35,769 bases of DNA, from NCBI GenBank assembly GCA_025463875.1, contig JAODBI010000185.1, positions 1 to 35,769 on the forward strand, given 5' to 3'. How positions within the stretch are numbered: position 1 is the first letter of the stretch; each line of letters begins with the position of its first letter. Of the stretch, positions 16,008 through 23,422 are shown one piece after another. Source of the DNA: Actinomycetes bacterium (GTDB taxonomy: Bacteria > Actinomycetota > Acidimicrobiia > IMCC26256 > PALSA-610). Below the pieces are notes generated by a model that was not told the DNA's origin, ran no database searches, and saw only the letters and a list, made by a program, of their open reading frames with translations. Position numbers and translations under genes: made by a program.

Positions 16008-16753
16008 CCGGCGCGACGTTCGACTTCGGCGGCGTATCTGCGCTCGTCACCGGCGGAACGTCGGGCATCGGGCTGGCGATCGCCCGCGCGTTTCACGAGT
16101 CGGGCGCGCAGGTGACGGTGACGGGAACCCGCGCCGACGCCGCCGAATACGAGATCGATCTCGATCCGTTCTCGTACCACCGGTGCCGCATGACGGAGCC
16201 GGCCGAGATCGAGGCGATCGCGCGGAACTTCGCCGCGCTCGACGTACTGGTGAACAACGCGGGCCAGAACCTGCCCGGCGGACGCAGCGAGTACGAACCC
16301 GCGGTGTTCGAAGAAGCCGTCACGGTGAACCTGTTCGGCGCGTTCCGTATGGCGAGCGCAGTCCGCGATCTCCTCGCCGCCAGCTCGATCGACGGCGGCG
16401 CGAGCGTCGTCAATCTGGCGTCGATGGCGTCGTTCTTCGGCATCGAGATGGTGCCGGGATACGGCGCGGCGAAAGCCGGAGTCGTACAGATGACGAAGAC
16501 CCTGGCCGTCGCGTGGGCGAGGCGCGCCATCCGGGTGAACGCGGTCGCTCCGGGCGTTGTCGATACCGCGATGACGGCACCGATGATGGAATACGAGCAA
16601 CTCACGGCACCGCTCCTCGCGCGCACACCGCTCGGACGGTTCGCGCGCGCGGAGGACATCGCGCCCGCGGTGCTGTTTCTCGCGAGCCCGCAGGCGCGCT
16701 ACATCACCGGCCAGACGCTCGCCGTCGACGGCGGCTTCTCGGTCGCGGGCTGA
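16004..16753 (+). CDS. SDR-family oxidoreductase
   Basis: A 249-residue classical short-chain dehydrogenase. The cofactor loop TGGTSGIG is at residues 16-23, the NNAG motif at 84-87, and the catalytic Ser140 in NLASMAS is followed by Tyr153 and Lys157 in PGYGAAK. GQTLAVDGGF closes the fold as usual. The third position after strand 2 reads TGTRADA, so an NADP preference is possible but not firm. GTG 16004 is chosen because it overlaps the preceding stop (GTGA) and follows AGAAGG by 7 bp; GTG 15998 in the same frame is the alternative. It is the last gene of the six-gene operon and ends 26 bp before the convergent VOC gene. Confidence 0.93.
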   Translation: MTGATFDFGGVSALVTGGTSGIGLAIARAFHESGAQVTVTGTRADAAEYEIDLDPFSYHRCRMTEPAEIEAIARNFAALDVLVNNAGQNLPGGRSEYEPAVFEEAVTVNLFGAFRMASAVRDLLAASSIDGGASVVNLASMASFFGIEMVPGYGAAKAGVVQMTKTLAVAWARRAIRVNAVAPGVVDTAMTAPMMEYEQLTAPLLARTPLGRFARAEDIAPAVLFLASPQARYITGQTLAVDGGFSVAG

Positions 16754-16779
16754 TCGGCGACACCGGAGGGGAGATCGGA

Positions 16780-17259
16780 TCAGCGCCAGGGCATGAGCGC
16801 CATCATCATGGCGTCCGGATCCTCGACCAGCTCGACGTAGAGGCCCAACGCGTCCCAGGTGTCGAGATAGCAGAAGCGCAATGCACCGAACGTCGCGCCC
16901 TGGACGCGTTCGAATCCGAGGGCGCGGGCCGCGGCGACGTCGGCGTCGAGATCGTCGACGAGAAAACCAAGATGGTGCGCGCCCGGACCGTTGGACTCGA
17001 GGAACTCGGAGTGCAGCCCGATCCCGCGCACCGGGCGCAAGAGCTCGATCTGCACGTTTCCGCTGCGCGCGAAACCGATCTCCAACGCGCAGGTGCTTCG
17101 ACCGCCGCGGAAGTCGTATTCGATGTCGGTGGCCGGCAGCGTGACGAACTCACCGCAGCCCATCGTCGTCCGCAGCGCATACTGCGCGCCTGAGAAATCG
17201 TCGACGACGAAGGCCTGCTGGAACAGGCCGGCGCCGACCCGTTCGAGCAAGGCACCCAT
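16780..17259 (-). CDS. VOC (glyoxalase-fold) protein
   Basis: A 159-residue protein with two beta-alpha-beta-beta-beta modules. The first contains FQQAFVVDDFSGAQYALR, the second HHLGFLVDDLDADVAAARALGFERV and ends DALGLYVELVED. Metal ligands are plausible at Gln/His in the first module, His in HHLGF and Glu in YVELVE. This is the vicinal-oxygen-chelate arrangement of glyoxalase, dioxygenase and methylmalonyl-CoA epimerase relatives; the substrate is unknown. ATG 17259 gives a standard start; the in-frame open region further upstream has the arginine/proline composition of a shadow frame. It is convergent with the SDR gene and 46 bp downstream of the RsbW-like gene on the same strand. Confidence 0.85.
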   Translation of the reverse strand: MGALLERVGAGLFQQAFVVDDFSGAQYALRTTMGCGEFVTLPATDIEYDFRGGRSTCALEIGFARSGNVQIELLRPVRGIGLHSEFLESNGPGAHHLGFLVDDLDADVAAARALGFERVQGATFGALRFCYLDTWDALGLYVELVEDPDAMMMALMPWR

Positions 17260-17305
17260 GGGGCTCGGTTCCGGCACGGCGGGCACGGTAGCCGTCGGGA
17301 TCGGG

Positions 17306-17776
17306 TCACTTCCCGGACGGGAGCACGGAGACGAGCGCGGGAGCGGCGACGAGCGCGGGCGAGGCCGCGGCGGGCGGAGCGGGCTCGGCCGCGGGCATGG
17401 GCTCGGAAGCCACCGGCGTCGGGCGCGGGATCTCGGCCCAGATCGTCCGGCCGTCGGCACCCGAGACGGTCGACCAGCACACCGTATGCACGTCGAGGAG
17501 CCGCCGGCGATACTCGTCGAGATCGGAGTCCGGTAGGCCACGGTCGCGCACCATCAGCATTGTGGCGTCCGACTGAACGGTCACGACGACGAACACCTCG
17601 GACCGGTGGCTGCGCTTTCCGGAATCGGCACGCTCCCCGACGATGAGTCGTTCGACGACGGTCCCGACGAGCGCTGCATGTTCGTCGTCCACGTTCGCGC
17701 GACGACACTCGTGCGCGACCGACGCGCGCATCGCTGCGATGCGCTTCGCGTCGGCGTTGAGTCGAAGCTCGAGCAT
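17306..17776 (-). CDS. Degenerate RsbW-like (HATPase_c_2) protein with Ala/Pro tail
   Basis: A 156-residue protein. The start LELRLNADAKRIAAMRASVAHECRRANVDDEHAALVGTVVERLI resembles the first strand and N-box helix of anti-sigma-factor serine kinases, and VVVTVQSDATMLMVRDRG resembles the strands leading to the G1 box. The N-box, normally ExxxNAxxHG, reads VERLIVGERA, so the metal-binding Asn is missing and ATP binding is doubtful. After TIWAEIP the sequence becomes an Ala/Pro-rich tail of about 40 residues. Similar isolated ATPase-like proteins in actinobacteria often bind partner proteins in stress or sigma-factor control. I found no sigma factor or anti-anti-sigma factor beside it. The assignment to the fold is moderately sure; the function is not known. 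Confidence 0.62.
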   Translation of the reverse strand: MLELRLNADAKRIAAMRASVAHECRRANVDDEHAALVGTVVERLIVGERADSGKRSHRSEVFVVVTVQSDATMLMVRDRGLPDSDLDEYRRRLLDVHTVCWSTVSGADGRTIWAEIPRPTPVASEPMPAAEPAPPAAASPALVAAPALVSVLPSGK

Positions 17777-18110
17777 CGACGATCAGGCCCAGGAGGTCCG
17801 GTTGATTCGTCGGGTCGTTGGTGTCATCGGGAATCTCCGCGAGCGCGCGCTCGGACGGAGGTTTCGCCACTCGCTCGCTACCGCCGAGGCGACCAGATTC
17901 CAGGCGGCAGGTCAACGCGTCGTCCACCACCGGGAACGGTGGTGTTCATACATCGGAAGAAACGCGCCCGCGACTGAACGCACCGCGATTGCAATGTTGA
18001 CGTTGTCACAGTCCTTCGACCCGACGTGGGTCGGCACCGCCCAACCGGCCGGATCGTCGTCGCGCCCCGGCGGAGCGACGAGATCCGGAAGTCGGTGGAG
18101 TCGGAAACCG
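17777..18110. other. 334-bp stretch without a convincing gene
   Basis: This lies between the RsbW-like gene and the basic histone-like gene, both on the minus strand. Open frames here are shadows without a ribosome site. A 6-bp stem CGACCC-GACGT-GGGTCG at 18017-18033 lies about 78 bp beyond the end of the histone-like gene and might end its transcript. Otherwise I see nothing recognisable. Confidence 0.5.
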
Positions 18111-18470
18111 CTAGCGCTTCTTCGCGACCCGCTTGGTCGCCTTCTTGGCGGCCGGAGTGCTCTTCGTGCTGCGCTTGGTGGCCTTGGCCTTCGCCGCGCG
18201 GGCGGCGCGGGCCTTGACGAGATTCTGCGCCAGCTTGGCCCGGGCCTCGGGCGACAGCGGCCGTCGCTTCTTGGCAACCTTCTTCGTCGCCTTCGACGCG
18301 GTCGTCGCTCCGCCGCTCGAGGCCGACGGGCGACCGACGGCGGGAGAAACATCCGCGACTTCGACGCTGTCCCCGAAAAGGTCACGGGCGACGATTGCGG
18401 CCTGGTACTGGTTGCTGGCCTCGACGATTTCCACTGAGGATCGTCTCAAGGTGACTCGGTAGCGCGGCAT
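18111..18470 (-). CDS. Small basic protein with histone H1-like tail
   Basis: A 119-residue protein. Residues 1-42 (MPRYRVTLRRSSVEIVEASN opening, then AAIVARDLFGDSVEVADV) look like a small beta-alpha-beta domain with no family I can name. Residues 43-60 are a Ser/Ala/Gly linker. From about residue 60 to the end the sequence is Lys/Ala/Arg-rich with KKVAKKRR, a central SPEARAKLAQNLVKARAARA block, and repeats such as TKRSTKSTPAAKKATKRVAKKR. The SPEARAKxA block plus KK-AAKK repeats resemble eukaryotic H1-like tails and the C-terminus of mycobacterial HupB, which bind DNA non-specifically. I infer a nucleoid-associated or RNA-binding protein, but the N-terminal domain is not HU or Lsr2. AAGGGA lies 8 bp before ATG 18470. 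Confidence 0.8.
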   Translation of the reverse strand: MPRYRVTLRRSSVEIVEASNQYQAAIVARDLFGDSVEVADVSPAVGRPSASSGGATTASKATKKVAKKRRPLSPEARAKLAQNLVKARAARAAKAKATKRSTKSTPAAKKATKRVAKKR

Positions 18471-18575
18471 TTAGATTCCCTTCGGGTCGGTCGACTGGCC
18501 CACACCGTAAACGACCGACAGCATGAACTCGGACCCGGAACAACCTGCTCTCGGCAAGAATTTCTCTGCAAACGA

Positions 18576-18604
18576 ACTATCGCAGGATGCACCGGAGTGC
18601 GCAA
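18576..18604 (-). promoter_or_regulatory. Candidate promoter for the histone-like gene
   Basis: Read on the minus strand, TTGCGC and GATAGT are separated by exactly 17 bp, each matching the sigma-70-type consensus at four of six positions. The site lies about 106 bp upstream of ATG 18470, in a locally AT-richer 270-bp intergenic region. It is only a weak consensus match. Confidence 0.3.
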
Positions 18605-18743
18605 TCGCCTAAAACCCGTTGCCGGGTGGGTATCTGTGCGCGCGCTGAACGATCACGAGGCGCCGTTTTCCAATCAACGCCGGTATTAGCTCACCGTTAG
18701 CGGACGCAGGACTGCGGCGGCGAACGATCTGAGTGTGAGGTAC

Positions 18744-18989
18744 TTAGAGCCGTGCACGCGCGTCCGGTGCGTACTGCACCATGGGCAGTGGTTCGCCGGG
18801 TGCGACAACCGAACCATGGAGCCGGGCCGTCAACAGCCGCTCCCGATCGGGTTCCCGGATGCGACCGGTCCATGCGCCGTGTCGCTCCCAGACGGCAGCG
18901 CACGCGGCGCACGTGAGCAACAGCGAGCCACCCGGCGAGACTTCGACGTCGATCTGGGCGCCGTCGTACGGGCACTGGGTGAGGTTCAC
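18744..18989 (-). CDS. Small cysteine-motif protein, unknown
   Basis: An 81-residue protein beginning at GTG 18989. It has CPYDGA at residues 6-11 and CAACAAVWERHGAW from residue 27, so Cys6, Cys27, Cys30 and perhaps His37 could form a small metal site. The usual second Cys of a CxxC knuckle is replaced by Asp9. The C-terminus is REPDRERLLTARLHG. Short putative zinc-ribbon proteins of this sort are common in actinobacteria without known function. No in-frame upstream start exists, and GGAG sits immediately before the GTG, too close for normal spacing, so translation may be weak or leaderless. Confidence 0.6.
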   Translation of the reverse strand: MNLTQCPYDGAQIDVEVSPGGSLLLTCAACAAVWERHGAWTGRIREPDRERLLTARLHGSVVAPGEPLPMVQYAPDARARL

Positions 18990-19281
18990 CTCCGTACTCT
19001 CGGCAGGTGGTGCCCCAGGGTGAAGCGCCGTGCGCCAGGATCCGCGTCAATTCGACGGCCCGCGCTACAGAGATCGCGGGCGACGGCCGACAATGTTCCC
19101 GGCGCCCGCGACCCCCTCTACGCGCGGACGTTGGTACGACGCCTCCGGTTCACGCATTGCCATAGCCGCCGGAGGCGTCGTCGCGTCCGCATGCAGCCCG
19201 TGGGCTCTCTCCGCGCACATTCACAAGGCCGTCATCATGCGCTGGATCTCGCATGAGGGATTCGAGAAGTAGCCTCGGGTG

Positions 19282-19683
19282 ATGGCCGAGGCCGGGTATC
19301 TGGGCCGGAACCGATTCCTGCGTTGGTGGCCCAAACTGCTGTTGGGCTTGGGTGCGGTCGTGCTGTACTTCGACTCGAATCATGCGATCCAGTGGGCGAC
19401 CCTGTTCGCACTGGTCGCGTATGTACACGGCCGCTGGCTGCCATGGCAGTTCACGATTCGGGAAGACGGCATTGCGCTCGCCTTTCCCTTCGGCCGTCGC
19501 CTCTTCCTGCCGAGGAGCTCGTTGACGGTGCGCATCGAAGTCGTCGGCGCCATCGCGATGGTCGGCCGGCGTCGCCACTTCGGCTACCTGCTGATGGACC
19601 GCATCGGCTACGAACCCAACAGCGAAGGCCGACTGCGGGGCGCGTTCACCGGCTTCGGCTACACGTTGGTCGGCGACAGCTGA
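19282..19683 (+). CDS. Small membrane protein, unknown
   Basis: A 133-residue protein with a hydrophobic hairpin near the N-terminus: WWPKLLLGLGAVVLYF then the short loop DSNHAIQ and WATLFALVAYVHG. The rest, from REDGIALAFPFGRRLFLPRSSLTVRIE to the end, is a beta-rich soluble domain reminiscent of the PH-like domains in small bacterial membrane proteins, but I cannot assign a family. ATG 19282 is preferred over the overlapping GTG 19279. It converges with the secreted two-module gene, 8 bp separating their stops. Confidence 0.65.
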   Translation: MAEAGYLGRNRFLRWWPKLLLGLGAVVLYFDSNHAIQWATLFALVAYVHGRWLPWQFTIREDGIALAFPFGRRLFLPRSSLTVRIEVVGAIAMVGRRRHFGYLLMDRIGYEPNSEGRLRGAFTGFGYTLVGDS

Positions 19684-19691
19684 CCCGACTC

Positions 19692-21116
19692 CTACGCCGC
19701 GAGGATCTCCCACGCGATCTCGTGCCAGTGAATGTCGGAGGGCGCGGTCGCGTTCATCGTGACCGGGCCGGGAGCCGCGGTGGGCGCGGTTCGCGCCTGG
19801 AGCCAGTACGCGTCGCGATCGGCGTTGTTCTGCACGATCGATGTGACGACCTGGCCCGCGGGAACGGTCGGCGTCGTGGACGAATCCCAGTTGTCGAAGA
19901 CGGCGACGACCAAAGAGTTGGGAGCGGTCGTGGTAACGGTCACCGACGGCGCGCTCGTCCCCGCGACGTTCCACCCGATCCGGCTCGCCGCCGTCGCCTG
20001 GTTCGCCTGGGCGTGATCGACGACGAGTACCTGCAGAAGACCGACCGGTGGGACGACATTCTTTGTCCGGCTGTTGAAGCCGCCGGCCACCGTCATATTC
20101 GTCCGCGCGCCGGGGTTGTAGGCCCAGAAGACGTGGACGTATCCGCCGACGGTTGTGCCGTTCGTGTGGTTCTCGAGGTTCGTCTGATGCCAGGTCAGCT
20201 GGGTGCCGGAGTTGTACACGCCGGCCACGAACGAGTTCGACGTCGGGAGTGAATCCATCGAGAAGACCGCGTAGAGGACCGTGTTGGGCGGCGGCGAGAA
20301 CGACGGCGAGACCACCCACGCCGCATTGTTGGCGACGGGGGCGGGGGCGGGGGTCGACGGATCGAGGACGACGCCGGGGGAGGCGACGCGGGGACCGGTG
20401 ACCTCGATGCCTTCGAAGTCGAAGCGATCAGTCGCGGGCGCGGTGTCGTTGACGGTCACGACCTGGCCCGCGGTCGAGGTCGCGTCCAGGTGTTGCACCC
20501 AGTACGTGTCGCCGAGCCCGTCGACACTCTGCGCGTCGAGAGTCTGACGCCCGCCGATCGTGCGCGGCGTCGCGCTGTCGAAATCCATGCCGACCGCGCC
20601 GATCCACGATCCGCCGGCAACCGGCGACAACGACAGTGTGGGTGCCCCCTTGGCCGCCGACGCGCCGACGACCGAACCGATGCCGGCCGACCCGGTGAAC
20701 GTCATCACCGTCAACTGCGAGCTCCGCCCGGACTGCGCCGGGCTCACAGTGGCGGTGAATGCCGCGCCCACCGTCTTCGCCCACCAGATCTCCGCGTCGC
20801 CGCGCTGTGCGTTGGTGCGGCCCGCGAGATGCCACGCGAGGCCGCCACCCGACACAACCGCGGTCTGTCCCGCCACCACGTCGTCGAGCGACACGAACGC
20901 GACTGCAACCTCGCTCACCGAGTTCGGAATCGCCGGTGTGCTCACCGTTCCGACGCCGAACGCCTTTGCGATTCGATCCCGGGTCACAGTGCTCGTCGCG
21001 GCGGCCGCAGTCTTTGGAAGCGGCGAGATCGACGCGGGGACGAGGGCCGTCCCACCCAACACCAGGCCCACGACAACGCCGAGAACCCCGAGCCTTGCTC
21101 CACCAGCCCGCTTCAT
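19692..21116 (-). CDS. Secreted two-module beta-rich protein, unknown
   Basis: A 474-residue exported protein. Residues 1-40 are a signal peptide (MKRAGGARLGVLGVVVGLVL, cleavage likely near AAAA). The mature part is two copies of one module of about 170-190 residues. Copy 1 runs from SEVAVAFVSLDD (68) to RFDFEGIEV (239); copy 2 from NTVLYAVFSMDS (278) to HWHEIAWEIL (472). Corresponding strings include TYWVQHLDA / AYWLQARTA and VTVNDTAPATD / VTMNATAPSD. The copies are joined by a Pro/Ala-rich linker. Composition (Ser, Thr, Val, Gly) suggests jelly-roll-like beta sandwiches as in carbohydrate- or surface-binding proteins; no catalytic motif is evident. ATG 21116 begins the signal peptide; the longer frame to 21419 overlaps the NuoF-like gene. 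Confidence 0.8.
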   Translation of the reverse strand: MKRAGGARLGVLGVVVGLVLGGTALVPASISPLPKTAAAATSTVTRDRIAKAFGVGTVSTPAIPNSVSEVAVAFVSLDDVVAGQTAVVSGGGLAWHLAGRTNAQRGDAEIWWAKTVGAAFTATVSPAQSGRSSQLTVMTFTGSAGIGSVVGASAAKGAPTLSLSPVAGGSWIGAVGMDFDSATPRTIGGRQTLDAQSVDGLGDTYWVQHLDATSTAGQVVTVNDTAPATDRFDFEGIEVTGPRVASPGVVLDPSTPAPAPVANNAAWVVSPSFSPPPNTVLYAVFSMDSLPTSNSFVAGVYNSGTQLTWHQTNLENHTNGTTVGGYVHVFWAYNPGARTNMTVAGGFNSRTKNVVPPVGLLQVLVVDHAQANQATAASRIGWNVAGTSAPSVTVTTTAPNSLVVAVFDNWDSSTTPTVPAGQVVTSIVQNNADRDAYWLQARTAPTAAPGPVTMNATAPSDIHWHEIAWEILAA

Positions 21117-21204
21117 GCTCGCCCCGTCGCTCCGTCGATCCGCAGGCAGAGTACCCGGGCAACTCCTCATCTCTCGTAGTCGATGAGTTGTCCTCTCGCG
21201 AAAC

Positions 21205-22683
21205 TCACTCGTCGAGCGCGGCCGGATCGCGATGCTCGCCCAATCGGGCCGCGGGCGTCTTGCCCGAGTCGATGGCGTCGTACGTCCAATCGGGCTGCTT
21301 GTCGGCATGACGTTGGTCGATGTGCGCCACTCCGTCATCAATGGCAACGAGCTCGGCAACGATCGCGGGCTTTGTCGCGGGAGTCCGCCTTTCGACGTGG
21401 CCCTCGACATCGCCGGCATAACGCTCGAGCAGACTCAGCGCGATGACCTGCTGCTGGGTCGCGAGGGAACAGCGCGCACCGTCGGCGACCGTCGCGACGC
21501 GCGAACGAAGCTCGTCGACGTCGCTTGTAGCGGCGGCGCTGCCCGCCACCGCATCGAGGAGCTCGGAGATGCGCAAGCCGTCGAGCTTGCACGGCGTGCA
21601 CTGGCCACACGACTCGATGGCAAGGAACCTCGACGCCCCCGCAGCAACCGCGACGAGATCGTCGGCGTCGTCGAACACGACGAAGCCGGCCGACCCGAGG
21701 CCGGAGCCGATCGCGGCCAACGCTTCGTAGCTCACCGGAGTGTCGAGCGCGGACGCGTCGATGAACGCGCTCGACACGCCCGGGAGGACCGCGCGTATCC
21801 GGCGGCCCGGCCGTGCGCCCCCGCCGATCGTCTCGATGACCTCGCGCAACGGGGTGCCCATGATCACCTCGCCCACACCATGGCGTTGCGTCGCGCCGGT
21901 GACCGTACAGACGATCGTGCCCGGAGACTCCTCGGTTCCTTCCGTGCGGAACCACTCGGCCCCGCGGGCGAGGATGCGCGCGACGTTCGCCATGGTCTCG
22001 ACGTTGTCGACCAACGCCGGCGGCGCGTCGTTGTCGTCACCGGGTCCGGCCATCTCGACGTGTGCCGACAGGCCGCTTCCCGTTCCGATGTCGGCAGACG
22101 ACTCCACGACCTCGCGCACACCTCGCCGGTAAGGAGGCGCAATGCGCGGGAGCGGGTACCGCCCGTCGATCGTCTCCAACAACGCCGTCTCTTCGCCGTA
22201 CAGGTACTCGTTCGGGCCTTCGAAGAGCTCGACCTCGATGTCGTCGAGCCAGCCTGCGCCCTTGACCTCGTCGATCGCCGATCGCAGGCGCTCGACCTCG
22301 GCCGAGAACGACCGCTTGGTGGCAAAGATGATCTGGTCGGCCCGCACCGCATGCGCGGCGATCAGCGCGCCTTCGATCACCTGGTACGGATCGTTGCGCA
22401 AGATGGTGCGGTCCTTGTAGGTACCGGGTTCGCCCTCGGCGGCGTTGACGACCACCGACGTGCGTTCGAACGTCGAGCAGTAGTCGCGCACGGTGCGCCA
22501 CTTGCGGCCGGTCGGGAATCCCGCTCCGCCCCTCCCCCGCAATCCGGAAGCTTCGAGCTCGGCGATGATCTCGTCGGCGCTGAGCGCCCGAGCGGCCTCG
22601 ATCCCACGCCCACCACGTACCTTCCGATACTCCGCGAGCGATTCGATCGCCGTCGGATACAGCACTCGATGCACGAGCGTCAT
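21205..22683 (-). CDS. Stand-alone NuoF-like flavo-iron-sulfur protein
   Basis: A 492-residue relative of the NADH-binding 51-kDa subunit of complex I and of HydB/FdsB subunits. The NADH/FMN loop GRGGAGFPTGRKW is at 50-62, NAAEGEPGTYKDR at 80-92 and GEETALLETIDG at 163-174. The 4Fe-4S ligands are Cys359, Cys362, Cys365 (ESCGQCTPCKLDG) and Cys405 (GARCSLATQ). Residues from about 430 on form a charged tail not found in NuoF. It lacks the N-terminal thioredoxin-like NuoE domain and no partner subunit is nearby. It probably oxidises NAD(P)H and passes electrons to an unknown partner. ATG 22683 follows GGGGAG by 9 bp. The gene diverges from an Rrf2 regulator, which may control it. Confidence 0.92.
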   Translation of the reverse strand: MTLVHRVLYPTAIESLAEYRKVRGGRGIEAARALSADEIIAELEASGLRGRGGAGFPTGRKWRTVRDYCSTFERTSVVVNAAEGEPGTYKDRTILRNDPYQVIEGALIAAHAVRADQIIFATKRSFSAEVERLRSAIDEVKGAGWLDDIEVELFEGPNEYLYGEETALLETIDGRYPLPRIAPPYRRGVREVVESSADIGTGSGLSAHVEMAGPGDDNDAPPALVDNVETMANVARILARGAEWFRTEGTEESPGTIVCTVTGATQRHGVGEVIMGTPLREVIETIGGGARPGRRIRAVLPGVSSAFIDASALDTPVSYEALAAIGSGLGSAGFVVFDDADDLVAVAAGASRFLAIESCGQCTPCKLDGLRISELLDAVAGSAAATSDVDELRSRVATVADGARCSLATQQQVIALSLLERYAGDVEGHVERRTPATKPAIVAELVAIDDGVAHIDQRHADKQPDWTYDAIDSGKTPAARLGEHRDPAALDE

Positions 22684-22870
22684 GCGCAGATTCTCCCCAA
22701 CTCGCCGGCGGGACCGTCGCGGGCTCGACGGCCGCTCTACCCGCGATCGCGGGGCGGGCAACCCGTCGGCGGGAGCTTACGAGACGGACGGACGGCACCA
22801 ATCGTCCGGCGGTCGCCGGGCAAATGACCGGAGATCTTCAGGCACTCGCCCGGACCGACCCGCGTCATCT

Positions 22871-22900
22871 ACACTAATTCGATCCAGATACATTACATAG
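22871..22900. promoter_or_regulatory. AT-rich divergent promoter region
   Basis: A short AT-rich island in otherwise very GC-rich DNA between the NuoF-like and Rrf2 genes. It contains TAAT (22875-22878) and ATTA (22892-22895) as weak inverted halves and TACACT/TACATT hexamers that could serve as -10 boxes. It is a reasonable place for the promoters and for binding of the adjacent Rrf2 protein, but the symmetry is poor. Confidence 0.35.
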
Positions 22901-22906
22901 GCTCCC

Positions 22907-22942
22907 ATGGCTCGCAGCTCACCGGAAGCGGAATCGCGATGA
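22907..22942 (+). CDS. Candidate 11-residue leader ORF before the Rrf2 gene
   Basis: ATG 22907 opens MARSSPEAESR and stops at TGA 22940-22942, which overlaps the Rrf2 start codon as ATGA. This is the classical geometry for translational coupling. The ribosome site in front of it is weak (ATAGG), so expression is uncertain. It could also be a chance ORF. Confidence 0.35.
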   Translation: MARSSPEAESR

Positions 22943-23376
22943 CAGCAACAACACCGTTGGACCAGGGCGTGGGCCGTGGTGTGGCCTGGCCGCCCGCGAA
23001 GTCCATCTACGCGCTGCGCGCCTGCATCGCACTCGCTTCCGCAGCTCCGGGTGCGCGCATGAAGAGTGGTGAGATCGCGCAGGCGGCGGCCGTGCCGAAG
23101 GGTTTCCTCTCGAAGATCCTGGGTGAGCTCAGGGCGGCCGGACTCGTGTCGGCGCAACGCGGCTACCACGGCGGCTACCGGCTCACGAGGCCGGCCGGCG
23201 ACATTCGTATCGACGAGGTGCTGCGCGCAGTCGGCACCCGCGATCCGTTCGCGTCGATCTCGTGGGGAGACGCCACGTCGTTGCCCTTCATCGTCGACCT
23301 GCGCAGCCGGCTGCACGCGGTCGCGGTCGATGCACTTCACCGGGCGTCCCTCGCCGAGCTCGTCGTCGACGCCTGA
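22939..23376 (+). CDS. Rrf2-family transcriptional regulator
   Basis: A 145-residue winged-helix protein. The DNA-binding part is KSGEIAQAAAVPKGFLSKILGELRAAGLV (residues 42-70) followed by the wing SAQRGYHGGYRLTRPAGDIRIDEVLRAV, a textbook Rrf2 arrangement. Many Rrf2 proteins (IscR, NsrR) sense via an iron-sulfur cluster held by three C-terminal cysteines. Here the only cysteine is Cys29, so that cluster is absent and another signal, such as a ligand or a cysteine metabolite, is likely. It is transcribed away from the NuoF-like gene and followed by a rhodanese gene 46 bp downstream, which hints at a role in sulfur or redox control. Confidence 0.9.
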   Translation: MTATTPLDQGVGRGVAWPPAKSIYALRACIALASAAPGARMKSGEIAQAAAVPKGFLSKILGELRAAGLVSAQRGYHGGYRLTRPAGDIRIDEVLRAVGTRDPFASISWGDATSLPFIVDLRSRLHAVAVDALHRASLAELVVDA

Positions 23377-23422
23377 CCGCCGAGCGCCGCGCGCCGAGCG
23401 CCGACCAGTACGTTGGTCCGCG

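Noticed and set aside
17780-17930. Minus-strand frame MVDDALTCRLESGRLGG leading into the RsbW-like gene
   Set aside because: Looks locally protein-like but has no stop before running out of frame through two real genes; the family start fits ATG 17776. A frameshift cannot be excluded without comparison.
19030-19272. 80-codon plus-strand frame before the small membrane protein
   Set aside because: No ribosome site, no recognisable domain, and GC-driven open frames of this size are everywhere in the window. The region 18990-19281 is left as upstream sequence.
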